A stretch of 64,000 nucleotides of DNA from the NCBI GenBank assembly GCA_023389295.1, contig JAEWEO010000228.1:31544-95543 (forward strand), read 5' to 3'. Shown here piece by piece: positions 18,573-27,976 of the stretch (position 1 is its first letter; the number at the start of each line of letters is the position of its first letter). The translations under genes were made by a program, and so were the position numbers. Below the pieces are notes generated by a model, which saw nothing but the letters and a program-made list of their open reading frames with translations, was not told the DNA's origin and made no database searches. The stretch is from Bacillota bacterium (GTDB lineage: Bacteria > Bacillota > Clostridia > Lachnospirales > Lachnospiraceae).

Positions 18573-18630
18573 AAAAAGCCTTCTAGAACATGCTGTTGTT
18601 AACGCACATGTTCCAGGAGGCTTCTTATAG
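18573..18630 (+). terminator. Terminator of the phosphofructokinase gene
   Basis: AGCCTTCTAGAACATG and CATGTTCCAGGAGGCTT form a long, nearly perfect stem with a 14-base loop, beginning about 55 bases after the stop. Confidence 0.85.
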
Positions 18631-18741
18631 CTTCTTCATATTTACAATTAATACTTTTATTACTTATCTATTGTAACTGAAACTAAAGTTAATACTTTCT
18701 ATTTATCAAAGTATCTCTATCTATCCTTAAAGAAAAAAGAC

Positions 18742-19263
18742 CTAATTCCCCTGGTACTTATTCCAACTAACTAACTCATCCATATTTTTTCTTTTTGCCG
18801 CTTCTGTTCTATCTGTTTTAGGATATCCAAGGGGAAGGAGAGCAACTGTCTCCAGATATTCAGGTAGGTTAAGTAATTCATGGCAGCGTTTTGCATCAAA
18901 TGCACAAACCCAACAACTTCCAAGCCCCAAATCCGTTGCAGCAAGAGTCATATGATCTACGGCAATGGCTACATCAATATCACAATGATCCTTGCCATCT
19001 CTCCTCTTCCAGGAAGTTCTATGATCACCACAGGCTACAATAATAACAGGAGCCTCTTTGATCCATTCACGAGTATATACTTCATATAACTTCTTCTTTT
19101 CCTCCTCTTTTGTTATAACGATGAAATGTACCGGTTGAAAATTAACTGCGGAAGGAGCAAGGATTCCTGCCTCTAATACCTTAAGAATTAGTTCTTCTTC
19201 TACCATCTTATCCTGATAGCTTCTAACGGAATATCTCTTTTTTATAATTTCGTTAATACTCAT
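18742..19263 (-). CDS. Nitroreductase-family flavoprotein
   Basis: A 173-residue FMN-dependent oxidoreductase of the nitroreductase superfamily. The N-terminal IIKKRYSVRSYQDKMV carries the Arg residues that bind the FMN phosphate. APSAVNFQPVHFIVI near residue 37 is the second FMN contact, and DLGLGSCWVCAFD (about 111-123) and ALLPLGYPKTD complete the fold. It is short, like the one-domain clostridial members. The start follows AAAGGAG. It is monocistronic, with a terminator shared with the next small gene. The substrate cannot be read from the sequence. Confidence 0.9.
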   Translation of the reverse strand: MSINEIIKKRYSVRSYQDKMVEEELILKVLEAGILAPSAVNFQPVHFIVITKEEEKKKLYEVYTREWIKEAPVIIVACGDHRTSWKRRDGKDHCDIDVAIAVDHMTLAATDLGLGSCWVCAFDAKRCHELLNLPEYLETVALLPLGYPKTDRTEAAKRKNMDELVSWNKYQGN

Positions 19264-19311
19264 ATTGGTCTCCTTTTATCTATGTATTTCATAACAATCA
19301 TCTATACTCAC

Positions 19312-19347
19312 AAAAATTCCCTCTTTGTTATCCTAGAGGGAATTTTT
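19312..19347. terminator. Bidirectional terminator
   Basis: AAAAATTCCCTC and GAGGGAATTTTT form a perfect 12-pair stem. On the minus strand it lies just after the 27-codon gene at 19352-19435. Confidence 0.85.
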
Positions 19348-19351
19348 GCGC

Positions 19352-19435
19352 TTATTTTTTCTTTGTTGAGCTTGTTGCACCAGACTGAGTTCCGCTTTTC
19401 TTTTTCGGTGCCTTTTTCGGATTCTTATCTCCCAT
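19352..19435 (-). CDS. 27-residue Lys-rich small protein
   Basis: The frame reads MGDKNPKKAPKKK followed by a Ser/Thr/Gly-rich middle and three terminal lysines. AGGTGG lies eight bases before the ATG and a perfect terminator follows the stop at once, so it has all the signals of a short gene. It has no hydrophobic residues to speak of and is probably unstructured and very basic. Short Lys-rich proteins beginning M-x-D-K-x-P-K occur in many bacteria, but their function is not known to me. A nucleic-acid or ribosome association would fit the charge and is only a guess. Confidence 0.65.
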   Translation of the reverse strand: MGDKNPKKAPKKKSGTQSGATSSTKKK

Positions 19436-19579
19436 TGTTTTCACCACCTTTAGTATTATTTTGACAGATATTAACTCTATTTTATAATCAATCCCATATA
19501 TTGTCAAACAGAATTTCTTTATAATTTTCGTCAAATACTACAGGTTTTCTAGGTTCCCAATGGAAGTTATATTTTTATT

Positions 19580-19861
19580 TTATAACACCTCACGTTCAAT
19601 ACTTACCACTTCACCCTCCGTATTAGCTTCTATAAAATTAATAACATGATCGAGTATGCTGTCTCCCTGTGATCTGTCTCCCGCAATACCGGCAACACCT
19701 AGAACTGCTATCTGATGAAGATCCTGTTCTTCTACTTCCGCAACGGAGACATTGAACTCATTTCTCACTTTTGCCGAAAGACTTTTCACTACCATACGCT
19801 TTTCTTTAAGGGAATGAACCCATGGTAGATGTATTCGAATGATAGCTGTTGCTACGAACAT
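19580..19861 (-). CDS. DUF503 (YlxP-like) protein
   Basis: A 93-residue protein of the DUF503 family. The hallmark near the N-terminus is HLPWVHSLKEKRMVVKSLSAKVRNEFNVSVAEVEEQD, in part HSLKEKRMVVKSL, followed by a short beta-strand region. In Firmicutes relatives are found next to ribosome-assembly genes such as rbfA. Here it lies 38 bases downstream of a tRNA pseudouridine synthase gene, consistent with a role around RNA. The start follows GAGAGAGG. Biochemical function is unknown. Confidence 0.85.
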   Translation of the reverse strand: MFVATAIIRIHLPWVHSLKEKRMVVKSLSAKVRNEFNVSVAEVEEQDLHQIAVLGVAGIAGDRSQGDSILDHVINFIEANTEGEVVSIEREVL

Positions 19862-19899
19862 ATTTACCTCTCTCTCCTAACCTACATACCAACACTTCA

Positions 19900-20637
19900 T
19901 CAATAAGTTATCTTTTCAAGATATAACCCCTGGGCTTCTGCAAGATTACCCGTTTGATTTCTTTCCTTAGACATTAGAATATTTGAAATATCTTCTGCCT
20001 TAATGAAACCAAGACCGACATCAATTAATGTTCCCACCATCCATCTTGCCATATTATAGAGAAATCCATCTCCTTTAATTCGTATAAAAATAAACCCCAT
20101 CTCTTCTTCCATTTCAATGGAGTAAATCTCCCTTACCATGGATTTCTTTTTTGATTTGGCATTGGAAAAGGCAGTAAAATCATGCTCACCAATAAAATGT
20201 GTACTTGCTTCTTTCATTAATGCTAGATCAAGTTTATTTTTTACCTGCATACTATATTTACGCTGGAAGGGATTTGGTTCTTCTCTATTCCATATCTTAT
20301 ATAGATAGGTTTTATCTTTTGCCAGATATCTAGCGTGAAAGCTTTCCTCTACCTCTTCCACCTCAAGAATGGCGATATCTTGGGGTAAATACTGATTTAA
20401 ATATTTCTTTATTTGATCCTTTGATAAGTATTCCTTTAATTTAAAATTAGCAACTTGAGCTAGCGCATGAACCCCGGCATCCGTACGGCTACAGCCGATG
20501 ATTTCTAAGCGGTATCCTATCATTTGGGATAACACAGACTCTATTTTATCTTGTATTGTATTTTCACCATTTCCAAGACGTTGCCAACCCTTATATCGTC
20601 CTCCGTCATATTGTATCACCAATTTGTAGTTATACAT
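19900..20637 (-). CDS. truA: tRNA pseudouridine(38-40) synthase TruA
   Basis: TruA converts uridines 38-40 of the tRNA anticodon arm to pseudouridine. The 245-residue protein has the conserved QYDGGRYKGWQ at residues 9-19 and the catalytic motif CSRTDAGVHALAQ, with the nucleophilic Asp at 53. Further landmarks are HFIGEHDFTAFSNA and GDGFLYNMARWMVGTLIDVGLG near the C-terminus. It is the canonical copy; a second TruA-like gene at 36722-37462 differs at the catalytic residue. The ribosome binding site is weak and distant (AGAGG 13 bases upstream). It lies in a small operon with a membrane-peptide gene upstream and DUF503 downstream. Confidence 0.95.
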   Translation of the reverse strand: MYNYKLVIQYDGGRYKGWQRLGNGENTIQDKIESVLSQMIGYRLEIIGCSRTDAGVHALAQVANFKLKEYLSKDQIKKYLNQYLPQDIAILEVEEVEESFHARYLAKDKTYLYKIWNREEPNPFQRKYSMQVKNKLDLALMKEASTHFIGEHDFTAFSNAKSKKKSMVREIYSIEMEEEMGFIFIRIKGDGFLYNMARWMVGTLIDVGLGFIKAEDISNILMSKERNQTGNLAEAQGLYLEKITY

Positions 20638-20666
20638 CTAGATCACACAACCTCTCATTTGTATAT

Positions 20667-20855
20667 TTATTTTTTCATACGTTTATTTACATAGAACATG
20701 ATTGCAAATATAAGTAGATAGAAAAAGGATACTAACAAAAGAGTATACCATCGTTCTGTATCGGTACCATCAGCAAAAAATGCCGGTCCTAATCCAAACC
20801 AGGTTAATAGAGCAAGGCAAATAACGAGTACGATATTTATTATTAATCGAGCCAT
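20667..20855 (-). CDS. Small two-helix membrane protein
   Basis: Start at ATG 20855 (MARLIINIVL) with GGAGG five bases upstream; the upstream ATG overlaps that site. The 62-residue product has two membrane helices (about 3-22 and 39-56), with the loop FFADGTDTERWY between them and a basic tail KRMKK. It lies 29 bases upstream of truA and is probably cotranscribed. It resembles small uncharacterized Firmicute membrane proteins; I do not know its function. Confidence 0.7.
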   Translation of the reverse strand: MARLIINIVLVICLALLTWFGLGPAFFADGTDTERWYTLLLVSFFYLLIFAIMFYVNKRMKK

Positions 20856-21034
20856 GAGAACCTCCATCTATACTATAATTATAAATAGTATAACCAATCC
20901 TGTGTAATCCTATTGTAGCATCTTTATTTCTTAATGAGAAGAGATAATCCATATCTTACCTGTATAACCTAATTCCATAACTATATAATATTATATATAA
21001 AATCGGAAAACCAGTTCTTATTGACTCATTCATT

Positions 21035-21094
21035 TTAAAAATAACCCATGATAAGTAGATTCAGCAAGATGAATTTACTTTTCATGGATTATTC
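21035..21094 (-). terminator. Terminator after the domain-swapped GH3 gene
   Basis: On the minus strand, AATCCATGAAAAGTA and TACTTATCATGGGTT pair with one or two mismatches and are followed by ATTTTTAAAA. It lies 17 bases downstream of the GH3 stop and closes the carbohydrate locus. Confidence 0.65.
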
Positions 21095-21110
21095 TAGTGA
21101 AATTTTCCCT

Positions 21111-23894
21111 TTAAAATGGTAACTTAAATCCTTTCACAAATCGTATTCTAACTTGATCAATCTTAAGCCCATTAGCTCCAAAGTATAACTTAATATAATG
21201 ATTCATGCTAAAAACAACCCCCAGAGGTCTGGTTTCTGTTATCCACCTGCCTTCGGTACCTTGTATTGTAATGACTGATTTTAATGTATTATCAAAATAT
21301 ACCGATACCGGAAGCTGAGCTAAGGATCCAAGATCTGATTTCATGCGAATTGATATCTCATAAATACCTATCTTTTGAAAAGTAACTCCGAATACTTCAG
21401 CCCGTCCCTTTTTAACATCCAAAACGCTTCCATCAATTATTATTTCATCACCTTTTTGTTCATAATAAACTAATTCGTCTACTACAAAATCATTATCATC
21501 CTGAACCTTCATTTCATCTAGTTCTTCCTGACTAATACGACCAAGTTCATGAAGCATCACAGGGGATCTCATAATAAATTTTAGGATATTGCTTGCATTT
21601 CTTTGAAGCTCGTATCGATTAATTTCACCGGCTTCTAATTTTGTTTTTACATTATCATTTTCCATGTTAGCAACGGAATCAGAAACACACATGTACAGAT
21701 CATTTTGTGCTGCTATCATAGATGCCTTATTTTCTCTTGTTGGCTTTTCACCTTCAACATTGGCATTTGCCCACCAGTCTGTCATTACAATTCCTTGATA
21801 TCCCCACTGCTTACGAAGGATTGTTGTACATAAATCATAGCTGCCTGAGGTCCATAATCCATTTACTGCCCCATATGCTGTCATTACAGAATATGCTCCA
21901 CCCTCTTTGATTGCAATTTCAAATCCTTTTAAATAAATCTCTCTAAGTGCTCTTTCCGATACAACAGACTCTGAGGTATGGCGTCCAGCCTCTTGATTAT
22001 TTGCGCAAAAATGCTTAATGGTTCCGGTAACACCTGCCCTTCCCATACCAATAACCTGAGCAGCCCCCAGTTTGCCTGTCACCAAACAATCTTCCGATAT
22101 GTATTCAAAATTACGTCCATTCAGAGGATTCCTGTGTATGTTCATTCCAGGTCCTAAAATGGTATCGATTTTATTTTTTCGTAACTCTAACCCTAGCATA
22201 TGATAAAGTTCTTCTACCAACGGTAGATTGAAGGTACACCCAACTGCGGTTCCATTCGGTAGAGAGAAGGCTTTCGTTCCACAATCCATTCGAATTCCTG
22301 ATGGTCCGTCAGCACAGCATGCTACCGGAATACCAAAGCCCCTTAAGCGTTCCGATATTCCACCGAAAGCTCCCGCCGTTCCAGGCGTTACCTTTGGGCT
22401 GCTCATCCCTTCCCCACGGAACATATGTATCAGGTCGTCATCACTTAACTGGGCGATAAAATCCTCCATTGTTACAATACCATCCACGACATCACTTAGC
22501 TTATAACCCTGATCTCCTGAATAAGTAAGCTCCGGTTGTTTGTCTGTGAGCCTACGATCGGAAGGATTTACGGTTCTGGTAGGAACCTGTTCTGTTTCAA
22601 TTAAAAAACTTCCTCCTTCTGTTACAAACGGCTTAATACGCTTGAAGCTAACCGTTGGTGCACAGGCCTCTTCTAACCTTTCTAAAACTACCGTTTCCTT
22701 CTCTTCATAGCTACCTGCTAAGGTTGCACTTCTAACGTCACCGCCCATATAAAAAGCATAAGTACCGGCTTCAAGAACAAAACATGCTTTATTTCCTGTT
22801 ATTCCGCTATCATCATAGGATGCCATATACTTTTTTGGTACGTGAATTATCACTTTATATTCATGTCCTGCTTCAATAACCTCTGTCTTTGTAAAATTCA
22901 CTAAAACTCTGGAAGGTTTTCCGAGCTTGCCCTGAGGTGCTTCCATATATACTTGTATGACTTCTTTACCTGATAATTCACCTGTGTTTTTAACAACTGC
23001 TTCAAATACTAGCATATCTTCCGTTATTTTTAAAATACTTGCTTTATGTTCGAAGGTTGTATATGACATACCAAACCCAAAAGGATATAATACTCTGTCT
23101 TTTGCAAAAGTTTCAAAGTAACGATATCCAACATAGATATCTTCCTTATAAAAATTGCGAATCAAATCTCCAAAATTAGCAGTAGAAGGATAATCTATAA
23201 TATCCTTTGCTATTGTATCCGTAAGTTTCCCACAAGGATTTACCTTTCCCGTTAATACATCAACAACACCGTTACCACCCTCTTGCCCCCCCTGCCACAC
23301 ATATAAAACAGCAGATGGATTATATTCGGCTACCCAGCTCATATCAATAATATTACCAACATTTAGTATTACTACTACTCTGTCAAATACTCTCGTTACT
23401 TCAAAAAGCATTTTCTTTTCAACATCTGATAGGAGGTAGCTTCCGGGTTCATTTTTTGTATCCTGGTCTTCGCCGGCTGTACGACCTATCATGACCAACG
23501 CAATATCAGACATTTTTGCTGCATCTTCTACGACGAAACTGTCTAACGGCATTTCTTTCTGAGACCAGGGTACTTGTCCCCAACCGGTTCCTTCATCGAA
23601 GGGGTTCTCTTTCACCCAGTTACGATATAAAGATAACAATTCCTCATTTAATGAGATTTTAGAACACTCCTTTAAAGCATCTAATATGCTAACGGTATAT
23701 CTTGTGTTAACCAAGCCACCGGAACCAAGTCCACTTTTATAATAATTAAATGCGCTCCTTCCAAATACCGCTACCTTGTCTCCATTTCTGAAAGGTAATG
23801 TCTGATTGTCATTCTTCAGTAAAACGCACCCTTCTGCTACTACTTGTCGGGCAAGTCGTTTATATTCATCCATATCAATTGTATATTTTTCCAT
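21111..23894 (-). CDS. GH3 beta-glycosidase with swapped domain order
   Basis: A 927-residue family 3 glycoside hydrolase in which the usual second domain comes first. Residues about 1-280 match the GH3 C-terminal alpha/beta sandwich (EGCVLLKNDNQTLPF, VGYRYFETF, LYPFGFGMSYT). A fibronectin III-like domain follows (about 285-390). The TIM-barrel comes next (about 470-780), with CADGPSGIRMDCG, KHFCANNQEAGR and the nucleophile Asp 706 in VMTDWWANAN. A beta-sandwich at the C-terminus (about 810-927) resembles a CBM6-like module. The same order is known in Ruminococcus albus and Butyrivibrio beta-glucosidases. No signal peptide, so it acts inside on imported oligosaccharides. No clear SD precedes the ATG; a large palindrome does. 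Confidence 0.92.
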   Translation of the reverse strand: MEKYTIDMDEYKRLARQVVAEGCVLLKNDNQTLPFRNGDKVAVFGRSAFNYYKSGLGSGGLVNTRYTVSILDALKECSKISLNEELLSLYRNWVKENPFDEGTGWGQVPWSQKEMPLDSFVVEDAAKMSDIALVMIGRTAGEDQDTKNEPGSYLLSDVEKKMLFEVTRVFDRVVVILNVGNIIDMSWVAEYNPSAVLYVWQGGQEGGNGVVDVLTGKVNPCGKLTDTIAKDIIDYPSTANFGDLIRNFYKEDIYVGYRYFETFAKDRVLYPFGFGMSYTTFEHKASILKITEDMLVFEAVVKNTGELSGKEVIQVYMEAPQGKLGKPSRVLVNFTKTEVIEAGHEYKVIIHVPKKYMASYDDSGITGNKACFVLEAGTYAFYMGGDVRSATLAGSYEEKETVVLERLEEACAPTVSFKRIKPFVTEGGSFLIETEQVPTRTVNPSDRRLTDKQPELTYSGDQGYKLSDVVDGIVTMEDFIAQLSDDDLIHMFRGEGMSSPKVTPGTAGAFGGISERLRGFGIPVACCADGPSGIRMDCGTKAFSLPNGTAVGCTFNLPLVEELYHMLGLELRKNKIDTILGPGMNIHRNPLNGRNFEYISEDCLVTGKLGAAQVIGMGRAGVTGTIKHFCANNQEAGRHTSESVVSERALREIYLKGFEIAIKEGGAYSVMTAYGAVNGLWTSGSYDLCTTILRKQWGYQGIVMTDWWANANVEGEKPTRENKASMIAAQNDLYMCVSDSVANMENDNVKTKLEAGEINRYELQRNASNILKFIMRSPVMLHELGRISQEELDEMKVQDDNDFVVDELVYYEQKGDEIIIDGSVLDVKKGRAEVFGVTFQKIGIYEISIRMKSDLGSLAQLPVSVYFDNTLKSVITIQGTEGRWITETRPLGVVFSMNHYIKLYFGANGLKIDQVRIRFVKGFKLPF

Positions 23895-23904
23895 TGTTAT
23901 TTGA

Positions 23905-23939
23905 ATAATCCAATAACCTAACTTAGGTGATTGGATTAT
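23905..23939. promoter_or_regulatory. Near-perfect palindrome upstream of the GH3 start
   Basis: ATAATCCAAT-A-ACCTA and TAGGT-G-ATTGGATTAT form 15 pairs with one mismatch around a three-base centre, ending 11 bases before the GH3 ATG. It is in the 79-base gap after the AraC-type regulator gene. It could be an operator for that regulator, or an RNA hairpin that stabilises or limits translation of the GH3 message. No T-run follows on the minus strand, so it is not a classic terminator. Confidence 0.5.
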
Positions 23940-23973
23940 GTTATCCTTTCCTGTATTCTTTCTATTTCATCTC

Positions 23974-26337
23974 TTAAATGCTTCGTATTATACATTCTTT
24001 ATTATTTTTATATTGCCCTGGAGTAATTCCTTCATATCTTTTAAACGCACGAATAAAGGACTTTGCATCAATATATCCAACCTCTTTTGCGCAATCAGTA
24101 ACACTCATACCCTGATCCATTAGTTCCTTACATTTTTTTATTCTTAATTGATGCATATAGTCTAACATATTGATACCGCGATATTTTTTAAATGTGCGGC
24201 CCAAATGATTTAGGCTAATGTTGAACTTATCAGAAATCACAGATATATTAATCTCTGAATCTGTAAAATGTTTTTTTACATACTCCTCAGCTTTTAATAA
24301 CCACTCCGGCTCATCTGACTGATATGTAGTTTCTTCACATTTTTGTGCTATTTCATCAATAATTGCATGTAAACTCACTTTTATATCCTTAAGGGAGCCC
24401 ATAGATAATATGCAATCCGATGATGTCCAATGAGCATTCGAGATGATAGTTTCATCAATTGTATCCATCTCACTCAGGTTGCCTAGAATAATAAAGATTA
24501 ATGTGGAAGCTTGGTATTGATTATAAGATAGCTTACGAACATCTTTTGAAAAGCACTTCTCTAGAGTTTCATCGAGGATATAGGACGCTTTTTCATAATC
24601 TTTCATCATTAAACAATTTGATAATTTTTTTGCTTGAAAAACTAACTTGTTCTCCTTATTGGATTCACCATATACGGCTTTCTCATTATCATACAAAACA
24701 ACATCCGTTATACTATTACCCCAGAAGGACTTGTGAGTGATTGTCATTAAGGCCTCGTCATAAGCAATATCTAATTCCTCATATTCTTTGTGAGGACTAC
24801 TGATGCTAGCATAACAATTAATTTTAAATGCTGAACGGAAAAAATCAATGCATTTTTGGACTGTTTCCTGTAATGCATAATCGCTTTGCTCCGTTACAGA
24901 ATTCACGATACAAGCTGTCATATCTCCCATCTCAATGACAATACCGTTGATATCCCGATTAGTATTCCCATTACTATAGTCATATTTTAAAACAATTTCA
25001 TTAATTACATTTTTGATTGAGAAAATCATAAATGGAAAATCAATGGAGGTATTACCTTTTTCCTGCTCCTTCGCAAATAGCGAATGATTTAGATTGCTAA
25101 AAGAGAATAAAATAACTCTATAATTAGAGAGCGGATATTTTTCCTTGATTCGAAAAAGATACTCCTCCATCCAACCATCATCCGGCCTCCAGTTACGCAT
25201 TAAATTTGTAAAAACATATTTTTCAACTACTAAATCAATATTATTTAATTTATGATATAGGTTGTCATGACCGGTGATTAAAGACTGTAAGGAATTTTCG
25301 AGATTTTGATAAATCTGCGCAAGAGAAGTATCTTCAACCTCATTTTTTTGAACCTTAAGCATTGTCAAGAGTCGTTCAACGGGTAAACTATTTTTCTTAG
25401 AGAAATAGATAGACAAATATCCACCTACTAAAATAAACAAAACCATTTCCGCAATAATGATATATCCCAAAATATGTATATTCTTAAAAAATATCGATTT
25501 CGGAGCATAAATAGTATATTTTATATCAAACACCTCAGAAGTTATTGATGATAATATATATTCCTTGCCGTTATATTTTTTAACAAAGATATTATTATCC
25601 TCCTGCAAATAAGAATCATCATTAAGATGTATCTGTACTTTTGGGTTTGTATTTCCAATCATTATCCCATCAGAATTAATAAGATAACAGCCACTATCTT
25701 GTGAAACAAATACTGGATTAACCACTTCGCTTAGATTACTCCATGGAAGTATCGCAAATGAAGTTGCAATAACCTCCTTATACCTATGATCAAATATATT
25801 ATGATAAATTATTAGGTAATGCTCTCCAGCCTTTGAAATGACAAAATAGCCAGAAACACCTTTCATGCCAGAGGTAAACTCATCAACTGAAATGTTATAT
25901 TTAAGTAAGTATAAATGATTAATCTGCTCCGCATATCTATCATTATCTGTCACAAAGCTCTTATTCTTATAAAAATAAACACCTATATTTTCTATTATAT
26001 GATTCTCACGAAGTGAAGCCTTTAATTCTGAAATCAAATCAACAACACTATATAGATCCATGACTTGCCATACTTCCAATTGGGCCAGTTGTTTCACAAG
26101 ACTGTTGGAAGCTGCCGCACTAATATTAGCTTCAACACTTCTCCATTCTTTATCGAAGGTCAACTTTTGCTCATTTAGTAGAGCGGAGTAATTTATGTCT
26201 ATATCTTGTCGAATCATCCAATAAGAGTAGACATAACCAAAAACTGATATACCTAGCGCGGCAGCTATCGTGATAATATAAGATCTCAGAAGAAAACTGT
26301 ATGCTTTGCTTAATTGTATTTTTCCTTTTATAATCAT
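23974..26337 (-). CDS. Membrane-bound AraC-family sensor-regulator
   Basis: A 787-residue one-component transcription factor. A first membrane helix (about 16-37), an extracellular region of about 255 residues of dCACHE-like character (residues 38-292) and a second helix (about 293-315) form a sensor. A cytoplasmic middle region follows, then a C-terminal AraC DNA-binding domain (about 680-780): ISVISDKFNISLNHLGRTFKKYRGINMLDYM-type text, of which FNISLNHLGRTFKKY and VTDCAKEVGYIDAKSFIRAFKRY are the two helix-turn-helix units. This architecture is common beside LplBC-type sugar importers in Lachnospiraceae. It probably senses an outside oligosaccharide and controls the surrounding genes. Confidence 0.92.
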   Translation of the reverse strand: MIIKGKIQLSKAYSFLLRSYIITIAAALGISVFGYVYSYWMIRQDIDINYSALLNEQKLTFDKEWRSVEANISAAASNSLVKQLAQLEVWQVMDLYSVVDLISELKASLRENHIIENIGVYFYKNKSFVTDNDRYAEQINHLYLLKYNISVDEFTSGMKGVSGYFVISKAGEHYLIIYHNIFDHRYKEVIATSFAILPWSNLSEVVNPVFVSQDSGCYLINSDGIMIGNTNPKVQIHLNDDSYLQEDNNIFVKKYNGKEYILSSITSEVFDIKYTIYAPKSIFFKNIHILGYIIIAEMVLFILVGGYLSIYFSKKNSLPVERLLTMLKVQKNEVEDTSLAQIYQNLENSLQSLITGHDNLYHKLNNIDLVVEKYVFTNLMRNWRPDDGWMEEYLFRIKEKYPLSNYRVILFSFSNLNHSLFAKEQEKGNTSIDFPFMIFSIKNVINEIVLKYDYSNGNTNRDINGIVIEMGDMTACIVNSVTEQSDYALQETVQKCIDFFRSAFKINCYASISSPHKEYEELDIAYDEALMTITHKSFWGNSITDVVLYDNEKAVYGESNKENKLVFQAKKLSNCLMMKDYEKASYILDETLEKCFSKDVRKLSYNQYQASTLIFIILGNLSEMDTIDETIISNAHWTSSDCILSMGSLKDIKVSLHAIIDEIAQKCEETTYQSDEPEWLLKAEEYVKKHFTDSEINISVISDKFNISLNHLGRTFKKYRGINMLDYMHQLRIKKCKELMDQGMSVTDCAKEVGYIDAKSFIRAFKRYEGITPGQYKNNKECIIRSI

Positions 26338-26366
26338 TATTATCCTATTCCTCTGATGAAGTCCAA

Positions 26367-27926
26367 TTATAGTTTCATAAATTGTTTATGCTGAAGCCTT
26401 ACATGAGCATCCAGCATATAAACATCACTCATATCCCGGTTATTGATCCGTTTTTCATCTAATATTAAAGTCATTGGATTTTCTTTTGTAAATGGCAACC
26501 ATTCAGGTACTGATGCTCCGTTTGGATTCCCAGTTTTTGCAAAATTGCACCAATAATCTGTCATCGCACGAGATAAGGTGTAATCGCCCACCTCGAATCC
26601 CTCTGTCATAGACCGCCAGGAACGGTCAATGGTACCAAAGATATACCATAACTCCGAGGAATGATAAGCTCCTGCATCATCTCCCGGCATCTTGCGGTCA
26701 AAATAATAAATATAAAGAGGTTTGCGATTGTTTTTTAGCTCAGCTAAAGCCCAGCTTCGAGGCGATAACATAGAAATAACCTTTTTTCTGGCCTCTTGAA
26801 TGTTCGTCAATTCATTTACACTCTTTACATCATATAATTTTATGTATTCCTGTGCGTAGTCCTGATACATAGAACGTATTCCGGCTTCGAATTCTTCCAC
26901 CGAATTTGCCGGCCATCCAGAGAACAGCGCACCATCTCCACTTACCGATCCAGTCATGATATCAACCTCTAAATGCTCACCTGCTGCAATTGCTTCACCA
27001 GATAGCTTGGGTTGGTAGTACCCGTCAACACAAGGATTAAAATATAATCCAAATCCCATTAATTCGTTCATGGCATTCATAATAGCCTGCGTTGCCGCTG
27101 TAGCTTCCATAGCTTTAAGCTCATCCATGGATTTACCAAGCTTTTGACATATATCTATACCGATTTTCTCCATCTTTTCGAGAGTAAAACCAGCTCCAAG
27201 AGTACTAATACCTCCAGCTGATTGTACAATGGCTCTTGTAAAAAGTCCACTAGCAATCGGACAGGTAATTAGGGATTGTACCATTGCTCCACCTGCAGAT
27301 TGACCAAATATAGTTATATTCTCAGCATTTCCACCAAAGGCCGATGCATTCTCCTTCACCCATTTGAGTGCCTGAATACAGTCAGAGATAGCATAATTAC
27401 CGGATACCGCCTTGGATGATTTCCCTGATAATTCAGGATGAGCAAAAAATCCAAGAGCACCAAGCCTATAGCCTACCGTCACTAAGATACAGTCTCTGCG
27501 ACACATAGCTTCTCCATCAAACTCCATTTCCCAACTATAACCACTAATAAAAGCACCTCCATGGATATAAAAAAGGATTGGTAATCTTTTAGTACCCGTC
27601 GTATCAGGAGTCCATATATTAAGATACAGACAATCCTCACTCATGGGAACCACGTCCGGAAAGAATTCCTTTTGATAAAAACTTCCCTCCATTTGCTCCC
27701 CCTGGATTGATGCTGCCGGAAATACATTACACTTTCGTATCCCCTCCCAAGTGTCCGGTTCTTTTGCTTCTGACCAACGCAGTTCACCAACTGGTGGCTT
27801 TGCATATGGAACACCTCGATAAATCGTATACGCAGGATTATTGGCAGGAATCCCTTCAAGCTTTCCTTCTGTAACAGTAATAATTCGATTGATTGGTTCA
27901 ATCGGTTTGCTGCCAAACATCGTCAT
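26367..27926 (-). CDS. Type B carboxylesterase
   Basis: Start at ATG 27926 (MTMFGSKPIEP), seven bases after GAGGAGG; an upstream ATG lacks a site. The 519-residue alpha/beta-hydrolase has the oxyanion motif IHGGAFISGY, the nucleophile elbow FGQSAGGAMVQ and the catalytic His in GAYHSSELWYIFG. The acid residue region reads SVSGDGALFSG, so the usual Glu is replaced by Asp or lies elsewhere. No signal peptide, so it acts in the cytoplasm, probably removing acetyl or aromatic esters from imported sugars. It lies between the permease and regulator genes. The ester specificity is not readable. Confidence 0.88.
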   Translation of the reverse strand: MTMFGSKPIEPINRIITVTEGKLEGIPANNPAYTIYRGVPYAKPPVGELRWSEAKEPDTWEGIRKCNVFPAASIQGEQMEGSFYQKEFFPDVVPMSEDCLYLNIWTPDTTGTKRLPILFYIHGGAFISGYSWEMEFDGEAMCRRDCILVTVGYRLGALGFFAHPELSGKSSKAVSGNYAISDCIQALKWVKENASAFGGNAENITIFGQSAGGAMVQSLITCPIASGLFTRAIVQSAGGISTLGAGFTLEKMEKIGIDICQKLGKSMDELKAMEATAATQAIMNAMNELMGFGLYFNPCVDGYYQPKLSGEAIAAGEHLEVDIMTGSVSGDGALFSGWPANSVEEFEAGIRSMYQDYAQEYIKLYDVKSVNELTNIQEARKKVISMLSPRSWALAELKNNRKPLYIYYFDRKMPGDDAGAYHSSELWYIFGTIDRSWRSMTEGFEVGDYTLSRAMTDYWCNFAKTGNPNGASVPEWLPFTKENPMTLILDEKRINNRDMSDVYMLDAHVRLQHKQFMKL

Positions 27927-27976
27927 GTTATTGCCTCCTCTTATATTCAATTATTTAGAAAGTATTAAACTTCATA

